Origin: an uncultured Eubacteriales bacterium | Lineage (GTDB): Bacteria; Bacillota; Clostridia; Oscillospirales; CAG-272 | Assembly: GCA_934401725.1 (NCBI GenBank) | Contig: CAKRSS010000024.1 | Location: 1-30,409, forward strand | DNA length: 30,409 bases | Direction of reading: 5' to 3' | Shown here: positions 21,977-30,358 of the stretch, in pieces | Numbering within the stretch: position 1 is the stretch's first letter | Layout: each line of letters starts with the position of its first letter | Made by a program: the position numbers and the translations under genes | The notes under the pieces: model-generated | Told to the model about the DNA's origin: nothing | The model's input: only the letters and a program-made list of their open reading frames with translations | Database searches by the model: none

Positions 21977-23494
21977 TTATCCCTCGTAAGCGCTGATGAG
22001 CTTATCGAGCTTCTTAGGCATCTGCTTAGCAACCGCCTTAGCCTGGGATGCCCAGTTGTTGGAGTTGCCGGAGATGGCACTTCTGAAGTTGCCCTGTCCG
22101 AGGAGAGACTCGGAGAACAGACGACCGAGGTCGAATGTCAGGTTCTCACGGATGATGTCGTACATCTTAGCTGACTCACTGTCCTGAACGTACTTAGTCT
22201 TGAGCGAAACCCCGTACAGCTCGGGAGTTACCTGACGGTAGGACTCGGAAGCGTAGGTCTCAAGGTAAGCGGACAGCATGCTCAGCTCGTCTTCCTTGGT
22301 GTCGATCGGGAGACCGTACAGCGTGAAGGGGTTACCCATAACGGTAACGAAGCTCTCCTGAGCGGAGTCGTACTTGGGAGCGGGAACGACTGCGAAGTGC
22401 AGGTCGATGTTGTCAAACTTGGTGATGGAGATACGGCAACGATCCATAGCGAACAGCAGGTTGCCGTTGTTGAACTCGATCTGGTGGTTGACCTTGGAGG
22501 TGTAGAGCGCGTCCTGGGTGTTGTAGAGCAGGTTGTTCAGCATTTCGATGGTCTTGATGACTCTCTCACCGCTGAAGGAGGGGGAGAGCTGAAGGTTACC
22601 CGCGCCGTCCTTATCGACGATAAGAGCGCCGGAACCGTAGAACCACGGGTCAACGTGGATACCGGATGTCATGTAACCGAAGCGGTCGCCGACGCTCTTG
22701 ACGCCGTCGCCGTTCTGCTCGATGTAAACGTTGGAGCACATGGAGATGAACTTCTCGTATGTCCACTCGTTGTTCTCAACCAGCTCGAAAACGTTGGGCA
22801 GACCCATCTCGGTCTGGATGTCGGTGTTGACGTAGCAAACGTACATCATGTAAAGCGCGTTGGCGGAAATATCGCCGGACGCGAAGTACAGCTTGTCGTT
22901 GATGGTAGCCTCGGTGATAAGACGGGCAGGCCACCAGGGCTTGTCGAAGTTGAGGTAATCGCAGTCGTCGTCAAGCAGGTTGTAGCACATGCCGCGCGCA
23001 GCGGTTGCAGCCATGGAAAGGCTGTAGCATGCAAACACGTCGAACTCGCCGCCGCCCGCCTGGATAGAGTTGTTGACATACTGAACCCAGTTCTGAACGT
23101 TGCTTGCGTTACCGTCGGTGGATCTGAACTGCATGTCTATGCCGAGACGATCCTCGATGGTGAGGTTACGGTTGAAGATAGCGTCGTTGACGTTCTCGCC
23201 CATCTGGTCAGCAACCTCGAACTCTTCGTGCTCGCGGTCTGCCCAGTAGAGCAGGGTGATGGTCTTGCCGTTATAATTGAGATCCTTCGGGATATCGTCG
23301 CCCTCAAGGTTCGTGCCGGTGTCGTCACCGCCGTTGGGGTTGTCGGTGTCAGAGGGATTTGTGTTGCCGCCCTGGGTGTTTGGCGTTGTGTCGTTCGAGT
23401 TGTCCTTGTCATTTGCGCAGGCAACGCAGACGCACACAAGCATCAGCAATGCGAGAAGCATGCAGCCGAGGCGCACAAAAGTACTTCTTTTCAT
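21977..23494 (-). CDS. ABC transporter extracellular solute-binding lipoprotein
   Basis: A 505-residue secreted lipoprotein: basic start, hydrophobic signal core, lipobox CVAC with Cys26, then about 40 residues rich in Asn, Asp, Gly and Thr as a surface linker. The rest (TITLLYWADREHEEFEV..., IEDRLGIDMQF, NNSIQAGGGEFDVFACYS, LPNVFELVENNEWTYEKF, FAVVPAPKYD) resembles family 1 sugar-binding proteins of clostridia. No permease or ATPase gene is in the window, so it is an orphan here. The start follows AAGGAG. It has its own promoter and terminator. Substrate unknown; carbohydrate is likely. Confidence 0.88.
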   Translation of the reverse strand: MKRSTFVRLGCMLLALLMLVCVCVACANDKDNSNDTTPNTQGGNTNPSDTDNPNGGDDTGTNLEGDDIPKDLNYNGKTITLLYWADREHEEFEVADQMGENVNDAIFNRNLTIEDRLGIDMQFRSTDGNASNVQNWVQYVNNSIQAGGGEFDVFACYSLSMAATAARGMCYNLLDDDCDYLNFDKPWWPARLITEATINDKLYFASGDISANALYMMYVCYVNTDIQTEMGLPNVFELVENNEWTYEKFISMCSNVYIEQNGDGVKSVGDRFGYMTSGIHVDPWFYGSGALIVDKDGAGNLQLSPSFSGERVIKTIEMLNNLLYNTQDALYTSKVNHQIEFNNGNLLFAMDRCRISITKFDNIDLHFAVVPAPKYDSAQESFVTVMGNPFTLYGLPIDTKEDELSMLSAYLETYASESYRQVTPELYGVSLKTKYVQDSESAKMYDIIRENLTFDLGRLFSESLLGQGNFRSAISGNSNNWASQAKAVAKQMPKKLDKLISAYEG

Positions 23495-23597
23495 GTGACT
23501 TTAACTCCTTCATTAAAATTCGATTTACCGGTCAGAAAAACCGGCAACGAGCATCCGCTCGTCCCCGTAGGCCACCGACCGCTTTTTCCACCCTAAA

Positions 23598-23627
23598 ATT
23601 ATACCACTCCGGGCGGGCTATTGTCAA
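23598..23627 (-). promoter_or_regulatory. Promoter of the solute-binding protein gene
   Basis: Minus-strand TTGACA (23622-23627), 18-base spacer, TATAAT (23598-23603), giving a leader of about 95 bases that contains a short CCGGT/ACCGG hairpin near 23525-23545. Confidence 0.85.
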
Positions 23628-23730
23628 CCACCGGATTCAAAAAACGTCAAATATGATATATAGGGGACGCTCATTTTGTGCATTTAGTACAAAAAATAGG
23701 CTCTCATTCCGGGGGACGCAGCGGGTAAAA

Positions 23731-23764
23731 GAAAGGCGCCCGACGTTCTCTGACGTCGGGCGCC
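23731..23764 (-). terminator. Terminator of the isomerase pair
   Basis: GGCGCCCGACGT (23735-23746) pairs exactly with ACGTCGGGCGCC (23753-23764); TTTCTTTT follows on the minus strand. It separates the isomerase pair from the solute-binding gene. Confidence 0.9.
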
Positions 23765-23769
23765 GGGAT

Positions 23770-24606
23770 TTATTCACCTTTGAGGCTGTTGTATATGTCT
23801 GTGATGATGTCACGCGCCTCGATGATGTCGGCCAGCTGCTGCGGGCCGGAAATCTCACGCTCGATGATCCACGGGCCATCGTAGCCGACGTCAAACAGCC
23901 GCTTCATGACGAGCGGCAGGTCTGCCACGCCCTGCCCGATCTGCACCTGCTTGCCAAGCGCGCTGCCGGTGGTGGGGTAGAGGCCGTCCTTGATGTGCGT
24001 GTTGCGGACGTACTTGCCGAACACCGAGATAGCGTCGGCGGAGTTGGCCTTGCCGTAGAGAATGAGGTTGGCGGTGTCGAAGTTGATGCCGAGGTTCTGC
24101 GTACCTATCGCCTCAATGGTACGCAGCATCGTGACGGGCGTCTCCTGGCCGGTCTCAAACAGGAAATACTGTCCCCTGCCCTCCATCAGGCGGGCCAGCG
24201 CGCGCAGCGCGCCGACTGTGTCTGCAAAATCGGGGTCGCGGGGGTTTTCAGGCAGGAAACCGACGTGCGTAATGACGTCAGTAACCTCCAGCATACGTGC
24301 GAAATCGCTCGCCTTGAACATCTCCTGCAGGCGGATTCCGCGGTAGGCGGCGGGGACAAGTCCGAGTGTCGAGGGACCGTAGGTAAAATTCCACTCCTTG
24401 GGTCCGCTCCAGCCCGCCCACAGCGCCGTCAGCTCGATGCCGTACTCTGCGGACGCCGCTTTGACGGACTCGGCGCGCTCTGCGGTGAAGAGGTTATGAT
24501 CCCAGCAGCACAGCTGGCAGCAGTTGAAGCCGTTGTCACGGAGCTTTGCGAACTCCTCGCGGATGTCGGTGGTGGCCCGGTAGGGCACGAGAACTCCAAT
24601 TTTCAT
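23770..24606 (-). CDS. Sugar phosphate isomerase/epimerase-like TIM-barrel protein (second of pair)
   Basis: A 278-residue protein of the AP endonuclease family 2/xylose isomerase-like TIM-barrel group (IolE/IolI/hydroxypyruvate isomerase relatives). Candidate metal ligands lie at barrel strand ends: Glu in FLFETGQE, Asp in NFDTANL, His in THIKDG and Glu in WIIERE. The start follows AAAGGAT. It begins 24 bases after the related gene upstream, so the two form one unit. Substrate cannot be told from the sequence. Confidence 0.85.
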   Translation of the reverse strand: MKIGVLVPYRATTDIREEFAKLRDNGFNCCQLCCWDHNLFTAERAESVKAASAEYGIELTALWAGWSGPKEWNFTYGPSTLGLVPAAYRGIRLQEMFKASDFARMLEVTDVITHVGFLPENPRDPDFADTVGALRALARLMEGRGQYFLFETGQETPVTMLRTIEAIGTQNLGINFDTANLILYGKANSADAISVFGKYVRNTHIKDGLYPTTGSALGKQVQIGQGVADLPLVMKRLFDVGYDGPWIIEREISGPQQLADIIEARDIITDIYNSLKGE

Positions 24607-24630
24607 ATACGGAATATCCTTTCGTATTAA

Positions 24631-25566
24631 TTACTCTGCGGTGATGGCGTTCACAAAGTGACGGCCGAGTGCGCAGATGAGGTCAAGCAGTTGGGGATGA
24701 ACATCCTTCGGGAAGGCGCTCATGCAGCGGAACGTCTCGAAGCAGATGTTGCCGCGGTAACCGATCTCGCGCAGACCGGCGATAAAGCCGTCCCAGTCGA
24801 TGATGTGATCCTTGCCGTTGTTGCGGACGTAGGAGTAGGGCAGCATGTGCAGGTCGGTCTGGCCGTCGTTGTCGTGGATGTGCATGATGCCGAGACGATG
24901 ACCGAGCGCCTTTATGTACTCCCTGAGGTTGCGCGCATAGAGGTTTGCGTGTCCGACGTCGAGACAGAAGGAGAAGGCCTCAAAGCCGGCCTCGGCGTTG
25001 AGCTTATCGATGTACCAGACAGCCTCCTCAACGTCGGCGCAGGGACCCTCGAAGCAGCGGCCCTTTATCTGGACGAACAGGTTCTCAAGGCAGATCCTGA
25101 CGCCGTACTCGCGCGCGGCGGGAATGAGCTGACGGTAGATGTTGAGGTTGATCTCGCGCTCGCGCTCCTTGCCGTACAGCCACTGCGCGTTGACAGGGTG
25201 CACAACTATGTAGGGGCAGCCGAGAAAGCCCGCGACGGCCATGCACTTTTTGGTCGCCTCAATGACGTAGGGGTTCATGTCCTCGTCGCGACCGTCGACC
25301 CACAGCGGGAAGGGACCGTGCATCTGCGAGAACTCTATGCCGTGCCTGACGGCGGCATCGCGGCATGGGGTGAAGAAGGTGTAAAGCTCCTCAAGGCTCT
25401 GGTCGAAGAAGCCGTTCGCCTCGCCCTTGCGTATCTGCTCACCACCGAGGAAGGTGTCGATATTGAAATCAACACACTCGAAGCCGTGAGCGGCCAATAT
25501 ACCGAAATTCTTATCATAGTCGGTGCCGGAGAATATTCCGCCCGACTGAACGCCAACTTTTAACAC
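24631..25566 (-). CDS. Sugar phosphate isomerase/epimerase-like TIM-barrel protein (first of pair)
   Basis: A 311-residue protein of the same xylose isomerase-like TIM-barrel group as its neighbour but only distantly similar. Candidate metal ligands: Glu in ICLENLF, Asp in FCLDVGHANLY, His in MHIHDNDG and Glu in CFETF; HPVNAQW is a typical strand end. The start is a GTG at 25566, seven bases after AGGAGG, with no better ATG. It is transcribed divergently from thyA. A sugar, polyol or sugar-acid pathway is likely, and the pair may act on what the binding protein at 21977 delivers (inference). Confidence 0.85.
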   Translation of the reverse strand: MLKVGVQSGGIFSGTDYDKNFGILAAHGFECVDFNIDTFLGGEQIRKGEANGFFDQSLEELYTFFTPCRDAAVRHGIEFSQMHGPFPLWVDGRDEDMNPYVIEATKKCMAVAGFLGCPYIVVHPVNAQWLYGKEREREINLNIYRQLIPAAREYGVRICLENLFVQIKGRCFEGPCADVEEAVWYIDKLNAEAGFEAFSFCLDVGHANLYARNLREYIKALGHRLGIMHIHDNDGQTDLHMLPYSYVRNNGKDHIIDWDGFIAGLREIGYRGNICFETFRCMSAFPKDVHPQLLDLICALGRHFVNAITAE

Positions 25567-25595
25567 GTTGTGCCTCCTGTTGATTTATTGCCTTA

Positions 25596-25624
25596 ATTCT
25601 ATCATGAACTCGTTGCAAAGTCAA
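25596..25624 (-). promoter_or_regulatory. Promoter of the isomerase pair
   Basis: Minus-strand TTGACT (25619-25624), 17-base spacer, TAGAAT (25596-25601). Confidence 0.8.
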
Positions 25625-25652
25625 CAAAAAATAAATAAATCCACCCTGCCGA

Positions 25653-25681
25653 TTGACTTTTTTTACGGCGTATGTTATCAT
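25653..25681 (+). promoter_or_regulatory. Promoter of thyA-folA
   Basis: TTGACT (25653-25658), 17-base spacer, TATCAT (25676-25681). It diverges from the isomerase promoter 28 bases away. Confidence 0.75.
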
Positions 25682-25714
25682 TATCACAATACCACCGCAT
25701 GGAGGACATAAAAA

Positions 25715-26545
25715 ATGAGTTCCGCTGATACCGCCTTTATCACCACCTGCCGCGACATACTTGAGCACGGCTCCTGGGTGCGCGACGAGCGCGTCCGCCC
25801 GCACTGGGAGGACGGCGAGCCGGCATACACCATAAAACGCTTCGGAGTCGTCAACCGCTACGACCTCTCGAAGGAGTTCCCGCTGCTGACGCTGCGCCCC
25901 ATCGGCTTCAAATCCGCCGTCGACGAGATACTCTGGATCTGGCAGAAGAAGTCAAACAACATTCACGACCTGCACAGCCACATCTGGGACGCATGGGCGG
26001 ACGAGAACGGCTCCATCGGCAAGGCATACGGCTATCAGATGGGCGTCAAGCACAAATACCGCGAGGGCGAGTTCGACATGGTCGACCGCGTGCTGTACGA
26101 CCTCAAAAACAACCCCTGCTCCCGCCGCATCATGACCAATATATACAATTTCGCCGACCTGCACGAGATGGCACTCTACCCCTGCGCATACAGCATGACC
26201 TTCAACGTCGTTGAGGGCCGCCTGTGCGCCATACTCAATCAGCGCTCGCAGGACATGCTCGCGGCCAACGCCTGGAACGTGGCGCAGTACGCGGCGCTTG
26301 TGCTCATGTTTGCTCAGGTGTCGGGGCTTGAGCCGGGCGAGTTCGTGCACGTCATCGCCGACTGCCACATATACGACCGCCACATCCCCATCATCGAGGA
26401 GCTGATAGGCCGCGAGGCCTTCCCCGCCCCCACCGTCACGCTCGACCCTGCCGTGACGGACTTCTACGACTTCACGCCCGACAGCTTCAAGGTCGAGAAT
26501 TACCAGCACGGCGAGAAGATAGCGCGCTTCCCCGTGGCTATCTGA
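25715..26545 (+). CDS. thyA: Thymidylate synthase
   Basis: A 276-residue ThyA that methylates dUMP with methylenetetrahydrofolate, giving dTMP and dihydrofolate. The nucleophile is Cys157 in YPCAYSMTFNV; the Arg pair in CSRRIMTNIYN binds phosphate and LNQRSQDM is the dUMP-binding loop. DCHIYDRHIP near the C-terminus is also typical. The residue after the catalytic Cys is Ala where many ThyA have His, a variant found in a clostridial subgroup. The start follows GGAGG. folA begins nine bases after its stop, so the dihydrofolate it makes is recycled by its neighbour. Confidence 0.95.
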   Translation: MSSADTAFITTCRDILEHGSWVRDERVRPHWEDGEPAYTIKRFGVVNRYDLSKEFPLLTLRPIGFKSAVDEILWIWQKKSNNIHDLHSHIWDAWADENGSIGKAYGYQMGVKHKYREGEFDMVDRVLYDLKNNPCSRRIMTNIYNFADLHEMALYPCAYSMTFNVVEGRLCAILNQRSQDMLAANAWNVAQYAALVLMFAQVSGLEPGEFVHVIADCHIYDRHIPIIEELIGREAFPAPTVTLDPAVTDFYDFTPDSFKVENYQHGEKIARFPVAI

Positions 26546-26554
26546 GGTGAGGGA

Positions 26555-27064
26555 ATGAAGCTTGTAGTTGCGGTCGACCGCGAATGGGGCATCGGCTGTC
26601 ACGGCGCGCTGCTCGCCCACGTGCGCGCCGACCTGCGCAATTTTCAGCAGCTGACGACGGGCGGCGTGGTCATACTCGGTTCAAAAACGCTCGCCACCTT
26701 CCCCGGCGGCCGCGTACTCAAAAACCGGACGAACATCGTCCTCTCGCGCAACCCCGACTTTCACCCCGAGGGTGCCATCGTCGCGCGCGACGTTGACGAG
26801 CTGCCCCGTCTTCTCGAGGGCTACGACCCCGACCGCGTGTTTGTCATCGGCGGCGCGAGCGTATACCGGCAGCTGCTCGGCCTGTGCGACACGGCCTACG
26901 TCACAAAATTCGAAAAATCCTACGAAAAAGACGCCTATTTCCCGAATCTTGACGCCGATCCGGCGTGGACATGCGTCAGCGTCGGTGAGGAGCAGCTGAG
27001 CCAGCCCGAAACCGACAGCGAGCCCGGCCTCGCGTTCCGCTTCTGCGAGTACAGACGGGTTTGA
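26555..27064 (+). CDS. folA: Dihydrofolate reductase
   Basis: A 169-residue DHFR. The N-terminal strand and Met20-like loop read VVAVDREWGIGCHGALLAHVR, then ADLRNF with Asp26, equivalent to the catalytic Asp27 of E. coli. VVILGSKTLATFPGG and FVIGGASVYRQLL form the NADPH-binding parts. The loop lacks the usual Pro-Trp (E. coli Pro21-Trp22): here it is Leu20-Ala21. The start follows GAGG in the 9-base gap after thyA; a terminator lies about 60 bases after the stop. Confidence 0.92.
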   Translation: MKLVVAVDREWGIGCHGALLAHVRADLRNFQQLTTGGVVILGSKTLATFPGGRVLKNRTNIVLSRNPDFHPEGAIVARDVDELPRLLEGYDPDRVFVIGGASVYRQLLGLCDTAYVTKFEKSYEKDAYFPNLDADPAWTCVSVGEEQLSQPETDSEPGLAFRFCEYRRV

Positions 27065-27126
27065 GGAAAGGTGAAGCAGCACGATGCAGCAAGGTTTTCA
27101 TCTTTACGACTCTGATCTACACAAAG

Positions 27127-27164
27127 AAACAGCTTTCGCGATGTGCGAAAGTTGTTTTTTGTTT
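27127..27164 (+). terminator. Terminator of thyA-folA
   Basis: ACAGCTTTCGC pairs with GCGAAAGTTGT, then TTTTTGTTTG. Confidence 0.88.
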
Positions 27165-27198
27165 GTCCGCCACAAATTTTCTACATTCATCTTACCTC

Positions 27199-27226
27199 TT
27201 GACAAATCGTTCGATTATGTTATAAT
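27199..27226 (+). promoter_or_regulatory. Promoter of the leucine-rich-repeat gene
   Basis: TTGACA (27199-27204), 16-base spacer, TATAAT (27221-27226). Confidence 0.88.
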
Positions 27227-27276
27227 TGAATGGGACAACCCACAACAACATTGAATCAGCATTAGGAGGAAATTTT

Positions 27277-27972
27277 ATGAAACGAATACTTTGTCTCTGT
27301 CTGTCCCTGCTCGCAGTCGCGGGCTTACTCATTTCCTGCAACGAAACACCGCAAAATTACAGCGAAGGGCTCAAATTCACAAGCAACGGCGACGGAACCT
27401 GCTACGTCAGCGGGATCGGAAAGTGCAAAGATACGGACATTGTTATTCCGAAAACTTCGCCAAGGGGAGATGAAGTTATTGGCATTGGCAATAACGCATT
27501 CTACTCTTGCAGGACCCTTAAGCGCATAACGATTCCAGAAGGAGTCACAAGCATTGGTAATTTTGCGTTTTACGAATGCGTTGATCTTGCGAATATAACG
27601 ATTCCTTCGAGCGTAAAAAGCATTGGATACGTAGCGTTCTATAGCTGTGCCAACCTTCAAAGCATCACAATTCCTGAAGGTATAAAAAGCATCGGAGATT
27701 ATACATTCCATGAATGCATGAGTCTTACTAACATAACAATTCCAGATGGAGTTACGGACATTGGCAACGAGGCTTTTCGTTATTGCGCACACCTTGCGGT
27801 CGTAACTATACCCACAAGTGTTACAAATATTGGTGAATATGCGTTTGCCGATTGTGCGAGCCTCGCAACCATAATCTTTCAAGGGACTGATAAACAGTGG
27901 GAGGTAATAAAAAAAGGGGGCAATTGGCACTCGGACTCCGAGTCCTTCACCGTAACATTCACCCAAAAATAA
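27277..27972 (+). CDS. BspA-like leucine-rich-repeat lipoprotein
   Basis: A 231-residue surface lipoprotein: signal peptide with lipobox LISC (Cys21), a short N-terminal region, then about six 23-residue repeats of the LRR_5/BspA type with the pattern ITIPxxVxSIGxxAFxxCxxL. It ends in a capping segment, FQGTDKQWEVIKKGGNW, typical of these proteins. The family is linked to adhesion and to host or bacterial contact; the partner is unknown. The start follows TTAGGAGG. The gene is visibly more AT-rich than its neighbours, which may mean it was acquired by transfer. It has its own promoter and terminator. Confidence 0.9.
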   Translation: MKRILCLCLSLLAVAGLLISCNETPQNYSEGLKFTSNGDGTCYVSGIGKCKDTDIVIPKTSPRGDEVIGIGNNAFYSCRTLKRITIPEGVTSIGNFAFYECVDLANITIPSSVKSIGYVAFYSCANLQSITIPEGIKSIGDYTFHECMSLTNITIPDGVTDIGNEAFRYCAHLAVVTIPTSVTNIGEYAFADCASLATIIFQGTDKQWEVIKKGGNWHSDSESFTVTFTQK

Positions 27973-27977
27973 TTTTT

Positions 27978-28004
27978 AAAGCCCACGGCTACGCCGTGGG
28001 CTTC
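27978..28004 (+). terminator. Terminator of the leucine-rich-repeat gene
   Basis: AAGCCCACGGC-TAC-GCCGTGGGCTT, then CTT. The T-run is short, and a second hairpin follows at 28029. Confidence 0.75.
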
Positions 28005-28028
28005 TTAAACTTTATACGTCCGAACACT

Positions 28029-28060
28029 CCCCGAAGCCACACGGCTTCGGGGATATTTTG
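28029..28060 (+). terminator. Second terminator-like hairpin
   Basis: CCCCGAAGCC (28029-28038) pairs with GGCTTCGGGG (28043-28052), followed by the T-rich ATATTTTGATTTTC. It may also stop the minus-strand lipoprotein transcript. Confidence 0.7.
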
Positions 28061-28074
28061 ATTTTCATTCCCTC

Positions 28075-28665
28075 TCACTTGGCGACCTTGACGTCCACCT
28101 TAAGCTCACAGGTCTCGAACTTCTCCGACCTTCCGGAATCCTCGTGGCCTTCCGCCTCGAAAACGAGCGTGTAGGTGTGTCCGGTCGTGAAAAATTCGGG
28201 GTCGACAACATAGGCGCGCTCCCACGCGCGGGACTCGCCGGGCTTCAGACAAATGAACGACAACTCGTCATTCGCGTTTGTCGCCACCTCATCCTTGTCC
28301 AAAATGCGGTATTCAAACACCTTGCCGTCGTCGCGGTAAACAGAACCCTGACGCTCGCCGGTCTTGCTGTAAAAATACAGATTGACGTCCGAGGTGTTCT
28401 TGACCGTAAACCGCGCCTGCATAACGCCGCCCAGCGCGTACTTTTCCTCAAAAAACTCGGCTGTAATCTCGAACTTCTCGGCACGCTGCGTCTGCGTCAG
28501 CGGAAGGTGAACCGAATACCCGCGCAGCGAGGCCGGGACATCTGGCAAGTCGAGTTTGTAGTCCGTCTCATGCTCCAAATACCACTTTCCGCCGCCAGAG
28601 CAGGAGGCGAGAAGAAGGGTGCATAGGACAAGAATCAGCGCGATTGAAGAACGTAAATGTCTCAT
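28075..28665 (-). CDS. Lipoprotein of unknown function, beta-sandwich-like
   Basis: A 196-residue lipoprotein with lipobox LASC (Cys22) followed by Ser-Gly-Gly-Gly. The mature part is mostly predicted strands (EITAEFFEEKYALGG, ARFTVKNTSDVNLYFYS, YTLVFEAEGHED, CELKVDVKV) and resembles an immunoglobulin-like fold by pattern, with LKPGESRAWERAYVVDPEFF reminiscent of domains that describe bounded or normalised protein stability. I cannot assign a family. The start follows AGGAGG; it has its own promoter. Confidence 0.8.
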   Translation of the reverse strand: MRHLRSSIALILVLCTLLLASCSGGGKWYLEHETDYKLDLPDVPASLRGYSVHLPLTQTQRAEKFEITAEFFEEKYALGGVMQARFTVKNTSDVNLYFYSKTGERQGSVYRDDGKVFEYRILDKDEVATNANDELSFICLKPGESRAWERAYVVDPEFFTTGHTYTLVFEAEGHEDSGRSEKFETCELKVDVKVAK

Positions 28666-28719
28666 GGTTTACCTCCTGAAATAATAGATTTTGCCGGAGA
28701 TGAAATATCTCCCAAAACT

Positions 28720-28748
28720 ATTTTACAGGGTTCGCGTTGATATGTCAA
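28720..28748 (-). promoter_or_regulatory. Promoter of the lipoprotein gene at 28665
   Basis: Minus-strand TTGACA (28743-28748), 17-base spacer, TAAAAT (28720-28725). Confidence 0.87.
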
Positions 28749-28815
28749 TATTTTTATGTAAAATAATTTTCCACAAATTTTCCGACATCTTGCACAAAAT
28801 ATGCGCGCTCCCGCT

Positions 28816-30234
28816 TCAGAGGGCAATTTCCTGAGCCGACGTCACGCGTCTCGCCTTTTTCAGCTCGCCGAACCCCAGCCCGTAGGTTTCGTACTCCGCC
28901 TCGCCGCTCTGGTTGTCGTAGGGGTCGGTGCGCATGAAGCGCTTGGGCGGGTCGAATGAGCCCTGAAATTCGTTGTTCGCGACCAGTCTGAAGGGGTCGA
29001 GGTTGCCGAAATAGTGGTTCCACAGCTCCGTGCAGCCGCGGCGGCGTGCGCCGCCGCCCAGCGACGGGTCGGCGTACAGCCAGCCGTAGGGCTCGACGTA
29101 AAACATGGCCCAGTCATGCGAGCCGATGCTGTCGGGGTGCACGCTGCTGCCCGACTCCCACTTTGCCGGCACGCCCAGCCGGCGACAGAGCGTTATAAAC
29201 AGCAGCGCCATGACGCCGCAGTCCCCGCGCCCGCCGAGCGCGGCAAACTCGGGAATGTTGTCGATATAAAGATACTCGCGCATATAGGAATAGCGGACGT
29301 TGAGCGTCACCCAGTCGTAGACGCGGCGGGCGAGAATGAGCGGGTCGCGCTCGTCGCCGCCTATCTCACGTGCCAGCGCGTCGATAAAGGGCGTGAAGCG
29401 TATGTGCGGGTAATGCTCGCCGAGGCAGTCCTCGGGACGGACGGGCGATGGGGCAACCGCTATCGTCGGCACGCCGCTCCCCGCGCCGAAATCGCGGTAG
29501 GGCGCGCGGTTTACATAGCTGAACGTGACCGAGAAGTGCTCGCCGGGCACATAGGGCGCTGTTATGCACAGCGTGCGCTGCGGGGCGTCGGATATGTAAA
29601 AATCGGGATGCGAGCAGGCGAGCAGCTGTATTTCCTCGCCCGGCTGCGACTGACACGCCGCAGGATATGGCAGATACACGCGGATAGTCTCGCCCGGACG
29701 CTCGGCGCCCTCGCTCACCCACAGCTCTTCTTTTACCGTAAACCGCCACGCCGCGCCGCCCTGCCGCCGCATTCTCCGGACGACCTCGAGCATTCGCGCG
29801 TCGCGCTCGTATAGCGGCGCGTAGGACGGGTCGGAGAGCCGACGCAACTCGGTCTCGTGGCAGTTTATGAGATTTGCCGCGGCGGAATTCTGGTAATACT
29901 CGCGGCCGTCGCGCAGTATGTAGTCGGCGTGCCCGTGCGAAAGCAGACGCCGCAGCGCCTCGGCGTCGCACGCCGGGAAGGCCGCCGCGACGCGGGCGAG
30001 CAGACCGTCAAAATCGGTGTTGTAGTCGCGGCACATGCCAGCGGCGATAACGCGCTCAATCGTCAGCCGACGCGCCAGCGCCTCGGGCAATCCGTGACCG
30101 GACTGCTCGTTGTCGAGTATCCGGTCAATCTCGCGCAGCTCCCCGTGAAAATCGCCCGCATACTTATAAAACTTTACGCTGTCTGGCAGCTCGATGGCCA
30201 GATATTTTATGTCCTCGTTTGAAAATTCGATCAT
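28816..30234 (-). CDS. Transglutaminase-like domain protein
   Basis: A 472-residue protein, apparently cytoplasmic (no signal peptide or membrane helix). The C-terminal third is a transglutaminase-like cysteine protease fold: Cys339 in GGRGDCGVMALLF, His373 in GSHDWAMFYVEPYGW and Asp389 in YADPS form the expected triad. The middle (about residues 165-260) is strand-rich (WVSEGAERPGETIRVYLPYP, HFSVTFSYVN), as often precedes such domains. The first 160 residues are helical and unassigned. The ATG at 30234 follows GGAGG; upstream in-frame starts overlap the promoter. Peptidase or peptide cross-linking activity is possible; substrate unknown. Confidence 0.85.
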   Translation of the reverse strand: MIEFSNEDIKYLAIELPDSVKFYKYAGDFHGELREIDRILDNEQSGHGLPEALARRLTIERVIAAGMCRDYNTDFDGLLARVAAAFPACDAEALRRLLSHGHADYILRDGREYYQNSAAANLINCHETELRRLSDPSYAPLYERDARMLEVVRRMRRQGGAAWRFTVKEELWVSEGAERPGETIRVYLPYPAACQSQPGEEIQLLACSHPDFYISDAPQRTLCITAPYVPGEHFSVTFSYVNRAPYRDFGAGSGVPTIAVAPSPVRPEDCLGEHYPHIRFTPFIDALAREIGGDERDPLILARRVYDWVTLNVRYSYMREYLYIDNIPEFAALGGRGDCGVMALLFITLCRRLGVPAKWESGSSVHPDSIGSHDWAMFYVEPYGWLYADPSLGGGARRRGCTELWNHYFGNLDPFRLVANNEFQGSFDPPKRFMRTDPYDNQSGEAEYETYGLGFGELKKARRVTSAQEIAL

Positions 30235-30262
30235 ACGGCACCTCCGAATATTTTTCATTATT

Positions 30263-30291
30263 ATTATACCCGACCGCCGCCCCCGCGTCAA
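30263..30291 (-). promoter_or_regulatory. Promoter of the transglutaminase-like gene
   Basis: Minus-strand TTGACG (30286-30291), 17-base spacer, TATAAT (30263-30268). Confidence 0.87.
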
Positions 30292-30331
30292 CAGCTTTTG
30301 CGAAAAGCAGAAATACGCGCATAGCGCAAAG

Positions 30332-30358
30332 AAGCACCCCCATGGGGGTGCTTTTTTG
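30332..30358. terminator. Terminator-like palindrome
   Basis: AAGCACCCCCATGGGGGTGCTT (30332-30353) with TTTTTT on the plus side and TTCTTT on the minus side. It lies directly after the tRNA-like end on the minus strand. Confidence 0.85.

Noticed and set aside
27084..27240. A small open frame after folA
   Set aside because: It runs through the terminator hairpin and the next promoter and has no ribosome binding site.
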